A DNA stretch of 64,000 bases. It comes from Maribacter cobaltidurans. Lineage in GTDB: Bacteria > Bacteroidota > Bacteroidia > Flavobacteriales > Flavobacteriaceae. The DNA is taken from positions 2,599,001-2,663,000 of the forward strand of contig NZ_CP022957.1 of the NCBI RefSeq assembly GCF_002269385.1, written 5' to 3'. Made by a program: the position numbers and the translations under genes. The notes under the pieces are model-generated. The model was not told the DNA's origin. It saw only the letters and a program-made list of their open reading frames with translations, and made no database searches. Shown here in pieces: positions 37,501 through 44,855 of the stretch (its first letter is position 1; each line of letters begins with the position of its first letter).

Positions 37501-37783
37501 CAGTTTAAGTTCCTTACGTAAAACTTTGTATGGCGACCCTATAAAACAGTCATTGGACGAGTCCACGCCACCTTCAATTAGGTCCAGGGTAGGGCAGGTG
37601 GCAGGGGCACATTGGGAAACAACACAGACACCGACCAAAACGCAAGTCAAGAACATTGAAATCGCCTCAAAGGATTTTAAAACCTTTGAAGAAGAGCTGG
37701 AAGCATTTAAAAACTCAATGGAAACTTTTGAAAAAACCTTAGAGGATTTAAAGACACCTTATACCCCTAATAGAAAATTGTAA
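34517..37783 (+). CDS. Secreted BNR/sortilin-type beta-propeller protein
   Basis: 1088 residues. Signal peptide MSNKKSITAIIFSLVLSLNL to YSQ. Residues about 40-720 hold many BNR/Asp-box repeats of the form SxDxGxTW (SSDGGATWKS, TTDGGMTWSQ, SEDGGSTWNK, SNDRGRTWKS), as in sialidase-like and VPS10 propellers. The C-terminal third contains a Pro/Trp-rich beta segment (VRWLEGKTGKGLQRTSWDLR) and a helical tail. Related proteins are common in marine flavobacteria and are called WD40/YVTN/BNR-like glycosidase-related, but no substrate is known. The catalytic residues of sialidases are not visible. Confidence 0.9.
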   Translation: MSNKKSITAIIFSLVLSLNLMYSQSSNISDLSDAVRGLEFRAIGPALMGGRIADIAVNPKDQSTWFVAVGSGGVWKTENNGITWNPVFEEQPSYSIGCVTIDPNNPQTVWVGTGENVSGRHVGWGDGIYKSSDGGATWKSMGLEKSEHIGKILVDPRNSNVVFVAAEGPLWSSGGDRGVYKTTDGGMTWSQVLKIDEHTGVTDIEFDPENPDVIYAAAYQRRRHVWALLSGGPKSGIYKSMDNGETWSQKSTGLPKGDMGKIGLAVTRANPDLVYATIEADDEEKGFYKSEDKGESWVKQNSYISGGTGPHYYQEIEVSNINPGLVYQMDVFIRVSRDGGKTFKVLGTGREKHSDNHALWIDPNNGKHLLAGTDGGLYETFDEGTTWRQFPNLPISQFYKLSLDSTLPYYNIVGGAQDLGTLIGPSRTMNTEGVRNQDWYVPLGADGYDNAFDPKNPNIVYMEIQEGNLYRHNRKTEEGMDIQPQSIGKEVDRWNWDSPILISPHNNQRLYYGSQRVWRSDDQGSSWEPISEDLTTNRNRYELDMMGRVWSVDALYDNGAMSKYATLTSIAESPKQQGLLYTGSDDGIIHISEDGGSTWNKSGELPKVPKLSFINDIEPSHHNANVVFASADAHKFGDFTPYLFISNDRGRTWKSIVGDLPDKTIVWVIKQDFIDSNLLFIGTEFGIYFSPNKGVNWIPLKSGLPTIPFRDIELHPRDNDLVGASFGRGFFVLDDYSPLRNLKIILTEKNNHLFPVRDAWWYVPNTPMQAKGMPTLGSTSFATDNPPFGATFSYWIKDVPKTDKTVRTEKEKELRSKNMSVPFAGWEALEEERAQEEAKVLFLVSDKDQQPVRWLEGKTGKGLQRTSWDLRRSAPNPIDLSVPDFRPPWAGEDQGPLVSPGNYSVQMYVLFDGKLQLQGEPQSFKVVPVHNQKESVDYNDIQLFQNRTAELSRQIFNAGQKMGEYGEQIRHMKEALLKTPMAKEVHFNQLKELGLSLSSLRKTLYGDPIKQSLDESTPPSIRSRVGQVAGAHWETTQTPTKTQVKNIEIASKDFKTFEEELEAFKNSMETFEKTLEDLKTPYTPNRKL

Positions 37784-37819
37784 AACGTTATCGGCACTAA
37801 AATAGTCTGAAAAGAAATG

Positions 37820-37840
37820 CCCTTCCAATTGGAAGGGTTT
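37820..37840 (+). terminator. Terminator after the beta-propeller gene
   Basis: Perfect stem CCCTTCC / GGAAGGG with loop AATT followed by TTT, 37 bases after the stop at 37783. Confidence 0.7.
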
Positions 37841-37845
37841 CTCTT

Positions 37846-37857
37846 TAGCGGGAACTG
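37846..37857 (+). repeat. Short match to the initiator tRNA 3' end
   Basis: TAGCGGGAACTG is identical to 12 bases of the 3' end of the tRNA at 49026-49098. It also follows a hairpin, as the other two copies do. Alone it could be chance. Confidence 0.3.
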
Positions 37858-37924
37858 AATTTCCTTCGGCTTCACTCAGGGTAAACTTCTCATAAAGTCT
37901 TGATTTCAAGAGTCTCCATAAAAC

Positions 37925-37956
37925 AATAAACCTCACCAATTATGATGAGGTTTATT
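37925..37956 (+). terminator. Hairpin next to the tRNA remnant
   Basis: An 11-base perfect stem AATAAACCTCA / TGAGGTTTATT with a ten-base loop, one base before the tRNA-like repeat. It has the position that the terminator takes after the intact tRNA at 48981-49020. Confidence 0.7.
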
Positions 37957-37957
37957 C

Positions 37958-38001
37958 GCTAGTAGCGGGAACTGGACTCGAACCAATGACCTTTGGGTTA
38001 T
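37958..38001 (-). repeat. Remnant of tRNA-fMet 3' half (possible attachment-site copy)
   Basis: 44 bases match 49021-49064 with two differences, and the first 28 bases are identical. The match covers the tRNA from the anticodon loop to the 3' end, plus two flanking bases, and then stops abruptly. Without D-arm, anticodon stem half and 5' acceptor strand it cannot make a tRNA. A duplicated tRNA 3' end in direct orientation about 11 kb from the intact gene is the usual trace of tRNA-targeted integration. Confidence 0.85.
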
Positions 38002-38178
38002 ACCTAGAACAAAAATCCAAAATAATAATATGCGCTTCATAGTTTTAATTTTGAGTACCGTTCTTGGGGTAGAACGATCCTCGGTTAAAGTCAAAAAACA
38101 GACCTTAAAAATATATGTTTGCTCAAATCCGGTTAATGACAAAAAAGGCTAAATGGTATGTAACCTCTAAAATTTACT

Positions 38179-39252
38179 CTACTCAAGTTTGAACGTTATT
38201 GGTATACCGTAGGGAACATTTACCACTTCGCCATTTTGTTTCCCCGGTATCATGTTTGGGAGTAAATTCAAAATTCGTATGGCCTCGTTTTCAAGGCTTT
38301 GATCAGGACCACGAACACGGATATTGGTAACGGCACCTGTTGTTGAAATAGTAAAGACGCAATTAACCCGTCCTTCAATACCATTTTCTAATGCCGAAGA
38401 AGGATAAACGAGGTTGTCATCTATTAGCGCTACAATTTTTTGGGTAAAACACTCTTTTTTATCATTTGAATCTTCACAACCCGGATAAATAGGTGGCTCA
38501 TCAACAATTGCGAAGGGAACGTCCACCCCAGAGGGCATTAGTTCAGTAATGAAACTATAGATTTCTGTTTCAGTAAAGTTATCCTTGTCGTCCTTTGCAA
38601 CTACCGTCCAGTAATACGTGGTATTGTACGACAGATCCGAAGACATCGTAAAACTAGGTTGGTCCAAGTCAGATGCAATCTTCGTAATTGTTTCCGCTTC
38701 TGTACCCAAGTAGAAATCATAACTTACAACATCATTTTCCGGATCATTTGCCACTTCCCAAGTGAATGACGGTTTAAGGGGTACATCTAAACTGTTGTCC
38801 TCAACGGTCAACAGGTTAAAATTTTCAGGGGCTTCATTGGGTAGTGCTTCTATTGTTGTAAAATTGAAGACCTCACTTTCCGTTGTATTCATCGACTCAT
38901 CTTTGGCAATAACTTTCCAATAATATTTAGTGTTGAGCTCCAAAGAAGAGGTCACTGTGAAATTTGCTTCCGAAAGGTTTGATTTCAATATCTCGGTTGG
39001 TAAGGCTTTAGTGTCCAGTATGAAATCATAGCGTATCTTTTCGCCATCTGGATCTGTTGCAATCTGCCAAGAGAAGGAGGGCATTAATTCCACCTCGATG
39101 GTGTTATTGGGTATTTCTAAGAGATTAAAGGGAGTAGGAGCCAATTCGTCATCTTTTTCTGGTTCCATACCCTTATCTGAACAAGAGAAGAGTATTACTA
39201 GGATGGGTAAAAAGTAATAAAATCGTTTGGTGATTATAATGGGTGAGCTCAT
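38179..39252 (-). CDS. Lipoprotein with two Fn3-like repeats and a TonB C-terminal domain
   Basis: 357 residues. Signal with lipobox ILFSC (Cys24). Two repeats of about 95 residues follow, each with PSFxW, a YDFxLxT strand and YYWxVxAKD (MPSFSWQIATDPDG and KPSFTWEVANDPEND), which fit a fibronectin-III-like fold. The C-terminal 110 residues are a TonB C-terminal domain (EPPIYPGCED, NLVYPSSALENGIEGRV, VNVPYGIPITFKLE). True TonB is anchored in the inner membrane by a helix, so a lipid-anchored form probably does not transduce energy. Second gene of the left part; it has its own 90-base spacer. Confidence 0.85.
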   Translation of the reverse strand: MSSPIIITKRFYYFLPILVILFSCSDKGMEPEKDDELAPTPFNLLEIPNNTIEVELMPSFSWQIATDPDGEKIRYDFILDTKALPTEILKSNLSEANFTVTSSLELNTKYYWKVIAKDESMNTTESEVFNFTTIEALPNEAPENFNLLTVEDNSLDVPLKPSFTWEVANDPENDVVSYDFYLGTEAETITKIASDLDQPSFTMSSDLSYNTTYYWTVVAKDDKDNFTETEIYSFITELMPSGVDVPFAIVDEPPIYPGCEDSNDKKECFTQKIVALIDDNLVYPSSALENGIEGRVNCVFTISTTGAVTNIRVRGPDQSLENEAIRILNLLPNMIPGKQNGEVVNVPYGIPITFKLE

Positions 39253-39345
39253 AGGTAATGGTTTTAATCTATTTATGATGTTGCCTTATGAAATTGTTGT
39301 CGCATGCTGAACTTAGTTCTTGTTTAACCCTAGATTAAAGAAGTA

Positions 39346-39876
39346 TTATAATCGAAACGAAACTCCAACAGTAAAGAAGGCCACGCCATAACCTGCTTCC
39401 GCAAAAGCCGAAATACCTGGTGTAAAATACCATCTTCCTCCAACAAATGCTGTGGCACTTGGATAGTTCCCATAACTTCCATAACCCCCATAAAGTGAAC
39501 TGTCATAGGAGAGTATATTGTAGGATGCCATTACTCCTCCATACACATCAAGATTTTCTACATTTAGACCAGTGTAATGATAGGCCCCCCGAACCCCAAT
39601 GACCGTATAGTTCCATCTATCATCGTTGGAGTATTTGTAGGTTTTGTAACCTAGGTACCCACCTAGGCTGACCACTCCTGGACCAGGAACTTCCCAAATA
39701 CCACGTTCAAAGCTGGCGCTGATCAAAGGACTTTGGGAAGGTGATGCATAGATATCATAACTCCCACCAAATCCAATTCCCACATTGATAACATTGGTTC
39801 CCTTATTGAATTCCTGGGCCATTGTAATGGAAATGGCCAAAATTGTAAATAGGCTAAATAGGACTGTTTTTTTCAT
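39346..39876 (-). CDS. Outer-membrane beta-barrel protein
   Basis: 176 residues with signal peptide MKKTVLFSLFTILAISITMA ending AQ. The mature part shows alternating hydrophobic beta strands with Gly/Tyr/Ser-rich turns (INVGIGFGGSYDIYAS, VSLGGYLGYKTYKYSND) and ends FFTVGVSFRL with a terminal aromatic-Arg-Leu. This is typical of small eight-strand barrels. Ligand or partner unknown. Confidence 0.85.
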   Translation of the reverse strand: MKKTVLFSLFTILAISITMAQEFNKGTNVINVGIGFGGSYDIYASPSQSPLISASFERGIWEVPGPGVVSLGGYLGYKTYKYSNDDRWNYTVIGVRGAYHYTGLNVENLDVYGGVMASYNILSYDSSLYGGYGSYGNYPSATAFVGGRWYFTPGISAFAEAGYGVAFFTVGVSFRL

Positions 39877-39888
39877 GGTTTTTTAATT

Positions 39889-40302
39889 TTAGTTGATAGT
39901 ATTATTTTTTAACGAAATGATTTTTAAATATAAAAGTATTTTCAAGGAAATCTGGGCAAATTCACGTACAAGTCCAACTAATAAAGGGTAGAAATAGGTG
40001 ACTATTAATATTCCTATAAAAATTTGAAAACTTTTGAAAGGAGCTTGTATGGCAGCAATTATGGCAATGATTACTCCAATAGGATACACTACCGCAATAA
40101 GGGCATCAAAAATACTTATGAGCCAAATATATAAAGGGAAATCACTGGATAGGTTACTTTCCTCTGAATCCACTGAATCTGAATTGGATAAATTTAAGAG
40201 GGCGTTCCTATAAATTTTTAAGGGAATTGTAAGGGGTTTTAATATGATAAGTTCAAGAACTCGAATCAAAACTTTTAAAAAATCTATATTTTTAATTTCC
40301 AT
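39889..40302 (-). CDS. Small integral membrane protein, unknown
   Basis: 137 residues with about three hydrophobic segments: 15-30 (LELIILKPLTIPLKIY), 60-95 (ALIAVVYPIGVIIAIIAAI) and 98-120 (FIGILIVTYFYPLLVGL). A Ser/Asp/Glu-rich loop lies between the first two. No family recognised. It lies 12 bases upstream of the barrel gene and probably shares its transcript. Confidence 0.65.
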   Translation of the reverse strand: MEIKNIDFLKVLIRVLELIILKPLTIPLKIYRNALLNLSNSDSVDSEESNLSSDFPLYIWLISIFDALIAVVYPIGVIIAIIAAIQAPFKSFQIFIGILIVTYFYPLLVGLVREFAQISLKILLYLKIISLKNNTIN

Positions 40303-40354
40303 TGGGTTAATCTTTATTTTGTTATTAAAAGGGTATTTACATAGGTGTGAAGGC

Positions 40355-41007
40355 CTAATTCAAAAGGTAGTCTTCATAAAATTCTGTCCATACCCGTTTA
40401 TTCTTTTTTGTAAACTTACCATCCAAATGCTGGTCATTCCGGTCCCGTTCTTCTGCTTCCCCGGATTGAAAGGAATCCAACATAATTCTAAATTCAACCT
40501 TTTCTGAATTATTGATTTTATGTAAATCTTCCTTTGAAATGGGATATCTCGAGTTCGCAACAGAACTATGGTCCATTAGGTCATAATCCGTATTAAAGGA
40601 TCCGGAAGTTGACAGTTCCAGCCTTTGGTTATCCAATAGAAAAATTAGGGATTCCCCTTTCCTAATCCTGACCCATACCTCATTGTCCGCTTCAACCTTC
40701 AAAAGGATGGAAAGTTCAAATGACCCATCTTCGGTTATATGCTTTTCTAGGTTCAAAAATGTATTGAAGGTCACATTTTTAGAGTCGAACAAAAGGTTGG
40801 AAAGCGCATTAGCCCCTGAAAGTTGAGAGAACACACGGTTACCTTTCATTTGGTACGTTGTGGTTCCCTCAAATTTATCAGAGGTTTCACTAACGCTAAC
40901 CCCGAACATTTGCTTGAAAATATTTTGATTCTTGGATTCCTGTGCTGATATACCCAAGCTCATACCTAATAGGGCCAGTAACACACATTTTTTTTCTGTA
41001 AAATCAT
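40355..41007 (-). CDS. Secreted protein, unknown function; start broken by a poly-A run
   Basis: About 217 residues. Reading from ATG 41007 gives the perfect signal peptide MILQKKKCVLLALLGMSLG to ISAQ only if the run of eight A (plus strand T 40988-40995) had nine. Without the extra base the frame of the mature protein stays open upstream to ATG 41098, with an N-terminus (MPLTPLNWDLRSRTRR) that does not look like a signal peptide. The mature part has beta-type sequence (TTYQMKGNRVFSQLSGAN, EVWVRIRKGESLIFL) and a charged end. No domain known. It is the second gene after the VWA lipoprotein gene and shares its promoter. Confidence 0.7.
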
Positions 41008-41102
41008 GTTGATACACAAATTTGCGGCCGTTCTCCACTGAATCGTCCTGTCTTCGCGTTCTCGATCGCAGGTCCCAGTTCAATGGAGTTAAGGGCATGT
41101 TC

Positions 41103-42080
41103 CTAATTTATTACGATTGTTTTTTCTGAAACGTCCATGAAATCACCACCTGCTGCGGTATAATTGGTGGTAATCTTAATAGTGACCTCACTGCCCGAGG
41201 GATAGTCAACTTCCCATTCAAAAACATAAAGTTTTCTCAATTGGCCATTGATTGTCCTATATAGTTCTGAAATCTCAGCTCCGGTAGGTGCATAATAGAA
41301 TCTACCTCCGGTCTCTTCGGCGAGTTGTGTCAATCTTGCCTGATTGGCGTTCCCAAAGCCTACCGTATAGATAGGTATATTCAGGTTTTTTGATTTGTCG
41401 ATAAGTCCGTTTAAGGATATATAGGAGGCATTGTCCCCTCCATCCGTAAAACCAATGATTAAGGGTAACACGCTGTTCAATTGGTTCGCTTGATCCAACC
41501 CGAGGTCACAAGCACTATAGAATGCCGTACGGGATCCAATAGTGGGGTCGGTGATAATGGCTTCATACAACAAAGTGGCATCTGTCGTAAAGGATTGCAC
41601 TTCTTCTACCTGCGAGGCAAATTTTATGACCGATAACTGGTCCAAAGGGTCTTTTAACGAAATAAAGGTGCTTAAGGCTTCCTCCATGTCCGTTATATCA
41701 GTGGAGGACATACTTCCCGAGTAGTCCAAGGTTGTAGCTGCGGCCAGCGGCGTATTGTTGTTTTGGTCGAAAACGGAAAGTGCTATTTTATTTTTACTTA
41801 CCTCTTCGACCTTGGAACCCGACGCCATTTCTATTGCATAATTTCCCAGTGTAAACTCTTCCAAAGGGGTACCGTCCTGGTCCGTTACCGATAGCAAAAC
41901 ACGCAGCAGATTGCCCGATTGCGAAATTTCCACCCTAGGTATGGTGGTTTCTATGTCCAAGGTCGTAAAATCATTTAGGTTTTCAAAGGCCATTTCCCCT
42001 GAAGGCCCCTCGTCCTTGTTACAGCCCAAGGACAGTAATAACACTCCCAGTGCGAGAGTAGATAGTATTGATTTTTTCAT
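41103..42080 (-). CDS. VWA-domain lipoprotein
   Basis: 325 residues. Signal with lipobox LLSLGC (Cys20). A beta-sandwich-like part covers about 35-115, then a von Willebrand A domain at about 120-295 with a complete metal site: DYSGSMS, the threonine segment GSRTAFYSA and GFTDGGDN. A short beta end follows (VFEWEVDYPSG). VWA domains bind protein partners through the metal site. It has a strong regulated promoter (42108-42154) and is followed by the secreted-protein gene at 40355. Surface adhesion or complex assembly is inference. Confidence 0.9.
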   Translation of the reverse strand: MKKSILSTLALGVLLLSLGCNKDEGPSGEMAFENLNDFTTLDIETTIPRVEISQSGNLLRVLLSVTDQDGTPLEEFTLGNYAIEMASGSKVEEVSKNKIALSVFDQNNNTPLAAATTLDYSGSMSSTDITDMEEALSTFISLKDPLDQLSVIKFASQVEEVQSFTTDATLLYEAIITDPTIGSRTAFYSACDLGLDQANQLNSVLPLIIGFTDGGDNASYISLNGLIDKSKNLNIPIYTVGFGNANQARLTQLAEETGGRFYYAPTGAEISELYRTINGQLRKLYVFEWEVDYPSGSEVTIKITTNYTAAGGDFMDVSEKTIVIN

Positions 42081-42107
42081 ATTTCAAATCTGGTTTGGTT
42101 CTGAAAA

Positions 42108-42154
42108 CAAACCTAAAACGTGAGGCCTGCTAATCCTTACGGCTTTCCGTATGG
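42108..42154 (-). promoter_or_regulatory. Regulon promoter 1: inverted repeat - N19 - TAGGTTTG
   Basis: On the minus strand the site reads CCATACGG AAAG CCGTAAGG (42154-42135), then 19 bases, then TAGGTTTG (42115-42108), a -7 box of TAnnTTTG type. The VWA lipoprotein start codon follows after 27 bases. The same arrangement occurs at two other promoters nearby. Confidence 0.85.
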
Positions 42155-42267
42155 AGGATGATTTATTTGATGAAATAATAGAAATGGGCGATGAATTGCA
42201 CCTCAATTTTTCATACGAATCAAAATAGCACAACATTTTATTTGAATTTGCTTTAAAGAATAGGGGT

Positions 42268-42314
42268 CAATACGGGAAACCGTAAGGCTTTTATAGGTAA
42301 AGCGATTAGGTTTG
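42268..42314 (+). promoter_or_regulatory. Regulon promoter 2: inverted repeat - N19 - TAGGTTTG
   Basis: Plus strand CAATACGG GAAA CCGTAAGG (42268-42287), 19 bases, then TAGGTTTG (42307-42314), and ATG 42339 after 24 bases. Core TACGG-N4-CCGTAAGG and -7 box match promoter 1. Confidence 0.85.
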
Positions 42315-42338
42315 TTTTACATCTTAACCAAACCAATT

Positions 42339-42590
42339 ATGAAAAAAGAAATACTATTTATTACCTTATTATCATCATCTTTAACCCTGATGAACTGTAG
42401 TCCATTGGAAGATGCCAAGGATGGTTTAGATTGTATCGATAAACTATCGGCATTGAACGAGGATGCGGACTACATGACCTGTAAGGAATTGACGGCTGCA
42501 TTGAATGGGATAGAGAAAAGTTGTAAGGATATTATGGATGACGAAGATCGTGCACGCTTTCAACTCCTAAGAGAAAATTGTGAGGATTAA
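42339..42590 (+). CDS. Small lipoprotein, unknown function
   Basis: 83 residues from ATG 42339; the longer frame begins inside the leader and is rejected because of the promoter position. Signal MKKEILFITLLSSSLTLMNC has lipobox LMNC. The mature protein is mainly helical with four cysteines besides the lipid-bound one (GLDCIDKL, MTCKEL, KSCKDI, ENCED), which could form two disulfides. It has its own regulated promoter, is divergent from the VWA gene and convergent with the propeller lipoprotein. Confidence 0.8.
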   Translation: MKKEILFITLLSSSLTLMNCSPLEDAKDGLDCIDKLSALNEDADYMTCKELTAALNGIEKSCKDIMDDEDRARFQLLRENCED

Positions 42591-42628
42591 GTGTAAATTA
42601 CCTTGATTTAAGGTATAATGAATCAAAT

Positions 42629-42667
42629 CAATGGTCAATTTAAGCTAAAAACTTAAATTGACCATTG
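42629..42667. terminator. Bidirectional hairpin terminator
   Basis: A 16-base perfect stem CAATGGTCAATTTAAG / CTTAAATTGACCATTG with a seven-base loop, between the convergent genes 42339-42590 and 42730-44055. Confidence 0.85.
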
Positions 42668-42729
42668 TGCTTTTCTATCATTTTATTTTTGGGCAAGGAT
42701 ATAAGTACTGTCCTTATTGCCCAATAAAC

Positions 42730-44055
42730 TTAGGGTTTGAGGTATCTCCAAATAATATAATGATCATAGAACATTTGGGGCCTATTGTTATAAATTTCGC
42801 TATTTGTGTCGTGAAACCTTGCTACTTTATTTTCATCCTCAAAATATAATAGGTCACTTGCTTTTCTATCAGAATAAAGGCCACTAGTATACCAATTTAG
42901 TATACAGAGCTCCGAGTCAAGCGAAACGAACCACTCATCATTCCAGGAAGAATCTATAAAAAAATCACTATTACTTGTATTTCCGTACATAAATAGTGTT
43001 CCGTTCTTTCGTTGAAATGTTTCCACGCCAGATTGGTATCCATACCCGCCTAGTGTTTGTTCCTTAACCAAATTAAGATGCTTGTCAATTACAAGCAACC
43101 AGGCATCGGAATTCCCGGTGTTGTCCGAAACATCTTGGTCATCGCCCCATGTGGTTCCCGTAATCAGGAAATTACCATCTTGAAGACTTAGGATATGATT
43201 GGCCCTGTCGTTTTTGCTTGACCCAAACTTTTTGGAAGCAATGACTTGACCTGCACTTGTTATTTCACTTACTATAATGTCAACATCATATTGAATAAGA
43301 ATAAAGTTACCCTCATTGGTTTGTATAACATCTATAGGAACCGCTGAGTTTCCTATGGACTTGACCCATTTTTGCTCTCCTTGGGAATTTAGACAGAGAA
43401 TAAATGAGTCGTTTCCAAACCCGAACAGGTCGGAACCACTTACAGCTTTGCCAAAAACCAGATATCCATCTTCTACTGGATTTTCAATAATAGTGGAGGC
43501 GTAGCCCCCTAAATCATTATCCACACCTGTATTTACTTCAAATTGCCAGGTTAATTCCCCTTCTTCAGTGGTTTTGACAACATAAATCGTCGAAACATCC
43601 TTGTCTTCAAGGCGACCTACTGCTACGTAATGATTATCGCTTGTGGCTATAACATCATAAAACTCACCTTTTTCTTTTTTGAACATCCACTTAAGGTCAA
43701 GATTTTCGTCCAAGGCGTACAAGGCCAAATTGCCATCTCCTGCAAATCTGGAGGTTTCGTTAAATGTTCCAGTACATACAAATCCGCCATCATGCTGTAT
43801 AAAGGCATTGGAACGGTCATCTCCTTCCTCTACAACTCTGTTAGCTTTGGATGTTTGGTCTGGGTCGAAAAGAAAATAAGTTTCGCCAATATTCGTAGTC
43901 TCACCTGTACAGTTGTTCTGAACCGTATCGGAACTATCGGAAGGGGTGTTTGTGTTTTCATCATTTCCAGAATCCTGTAAAACTTCTTTGTCACAGGAAA
44001 AAAGAATCATCAAAATAGCAAATGAAATTAATTTCTGACTATAATTACCGAACAT
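42730..44055 (-). CDS. Beta-propeller-like lipoprotein
   Basis: 441 residues from ATG 44055. The longer frame starts with TTG at 44076 inside the -7 box and is therefore excluded. Signal with lipobox ILFSC. The mature part holds repeated blades with the pattern GG(Y/F)xxxGxxxxxxxxDxxxxxLxxxGxxxW (EDGYLVFGKAVSGSDLF, DSFILCLNSQGEQKWVKSIG, DGNFLITGTTWGDDQ), as in quinoprotein-like propellers. No catalytic residues recognised. The gene is governed by the third copy of the local regulon promoter. Confidence 0.85.
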   Translation of the reverse strand: MFGNYSQKLISFAILMILFSCDKEVLQDSGNDENTNTPSDSSDTVQNNCTGETTNIGETYFLFDPDQTSKANRVVEEGDDRSNAFIQHDGGFVCTGTFNETSRFAGDGNLALYALDENLDLKWMFKKEKGEFYDVIATSDNHYVAVGRLEDKDVSTIYVVKTTEEGELTWQFEVNTGVDNDLGGYASTIIENPVEDGYLVFGKAVSGSDLFGFGNDSFILCLNSQGEQKWVKSIGNSAVPIDVIQTNEGNFILIQYDVDIIVSEITSAGQVIASKKFGSSKNDRANHILSLQDGNFLITGTTWGDDQDVSDNTGNSDAWLLVIDKHLNLVKEQTLGGYGYQSGVETFQRKNGTLFMYGNTSNSDFFIDSSWNDEWFVSLDSELCILNWYTSGLYSDRKASDLLYFEDENKVARFHDTNSEIYNNRPQMFYDHYIIWRYLKP

Positions 44056-44073
44056 CGTGATAGGAATTTTTGT

Positions 44074-44120
44074 CAAACTTATATTTTCAAAATCGCAGAA
44101 CCTTACGGTTTACCGTAAAC
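44074..44120 (-). promoter_or_regulatory. Regulon promoter 3: inverted repeat - N19 - TAAGTTTG
   Basis: Minus strand GTTTACGG TAAA CCGTAAGG (44120-44101), 19 bases, then TAAGTTTG (44081-44074), and the ATG at 44055 after 18 bases. Orientation and spacing to the -7 box equal those of promoters 1 and 2. Confidence 0.85.
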
Positions 44121-44177
44121 AGTCGCGAAAAGTAATAACCCTTTGAATAAGTACTTATTTTAACGTTGAAAAACATC

Positions 44178-44846
44178 TTAAAGCCATCCTAAATCCTTGC
44201 TGATGGCCACCAACTGAATAACATTTTTGGCATTGAGCTCCAACTTTAATTTGTTGAGACGTTTCTCAATGGAGCTAATTCCACTGGGTTGAATATTTTT
44301 ATTTTTGAACAAGTGGGATATTTCCTTTTGGTTGAGCCCATTTGAAAGTTGTTTTAAAAGCTCTATGTCATAATCCTCAATTTCAAAGGCTTCTGGTCTA
44401 CCTAAAAAACCCTGCAGATCGGGAGAACAATATGTTTTGTTTTTTGAAATGGATTTTATGGCGTCTACCAAATGTTTCAAGCCCTTTCTTCCTTTGACCA
44501 CATAGGCATCGATATTATAATCGTTAAATAATGATTTTACCTTGATCGACCTATCTTCAATGGAATATACGATAGCCTTTAAGCTGGGTTCTTTTAATTT
44601 AAGGGTCTTTACCAGTTCATTTCCAGAACTGATCCTATTTTCCCTGTGATCCGACTTAAAGGAGAGATCCGTTATTAATAAATCAAAAGGTTCGTTATCC
44701 TGTTCGGCTCTTAGAAATTTTAAATGGGCATCATCACAATAAAGGGCGTGCTGTATCTCCTTTATTGAAAATTCCTGTTTTAACATTTGTGCAATACCAA
44801 AGCCGATACTATCAAGGTCTTCAACGACCAGAACTTTTTTGAACAT
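44178..44846 (-). CDS. LuxR/NarL-type response regulator
   Basis: 222 residues. Receiver domain 1-140 with VEDLDS, phosphoacceptor Asp60 (FDLLITDLSF), Ser in VYSIED and Lys in VVKGRKG. C-terminal helix-turn-helix at about 155-220 (LLKQLSNGLNQKEISHLF, SGISSIEKRLNKLKLEL), a LuxR-like unit. It lies nine bases after the histidine kinase gene. It is the best candidate to bind the TACGG-N4-CCGTA sites at the three promoters 42.1-44.1 kb (inference from position, family and site type). Confidence 0.9.
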   Translation of the reverse strand: MFKKVLVVEDLDSIGFGIAQMLKQEFSIKEIQHALYCDDAHLKFLRAEQDNEPFDLLITDLSFKSDHRENRISSGNELVKTLKLKEPSLKAIVYSIEDRSIKVKSLFNDYNIDAYVVKGRKGLKHLVDAIKSISKNKTYCSPDLQGFLGRPEAFEIEDYDIELLKQLSNGLNQKEISHLFKNKNIQPSGISSIEKRLNKLKLELNAKNVIQLVAISKDLGWL

Positions 44847-44855
44847 TGTTGGTTG

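Noticed and set aside
37958..38001. A second functional tRNA-Met
   Set aside because: Only the part from the anticodon loop to the 3' end is present; the 5' acceptor strand and D-arm are missing.
44056..44076. TTG start of the propeller lipoprotein at 44076
   Set aside because: It overlaps the -7 promoter box (44074-44081), so it would lie upstream of the transcript start.
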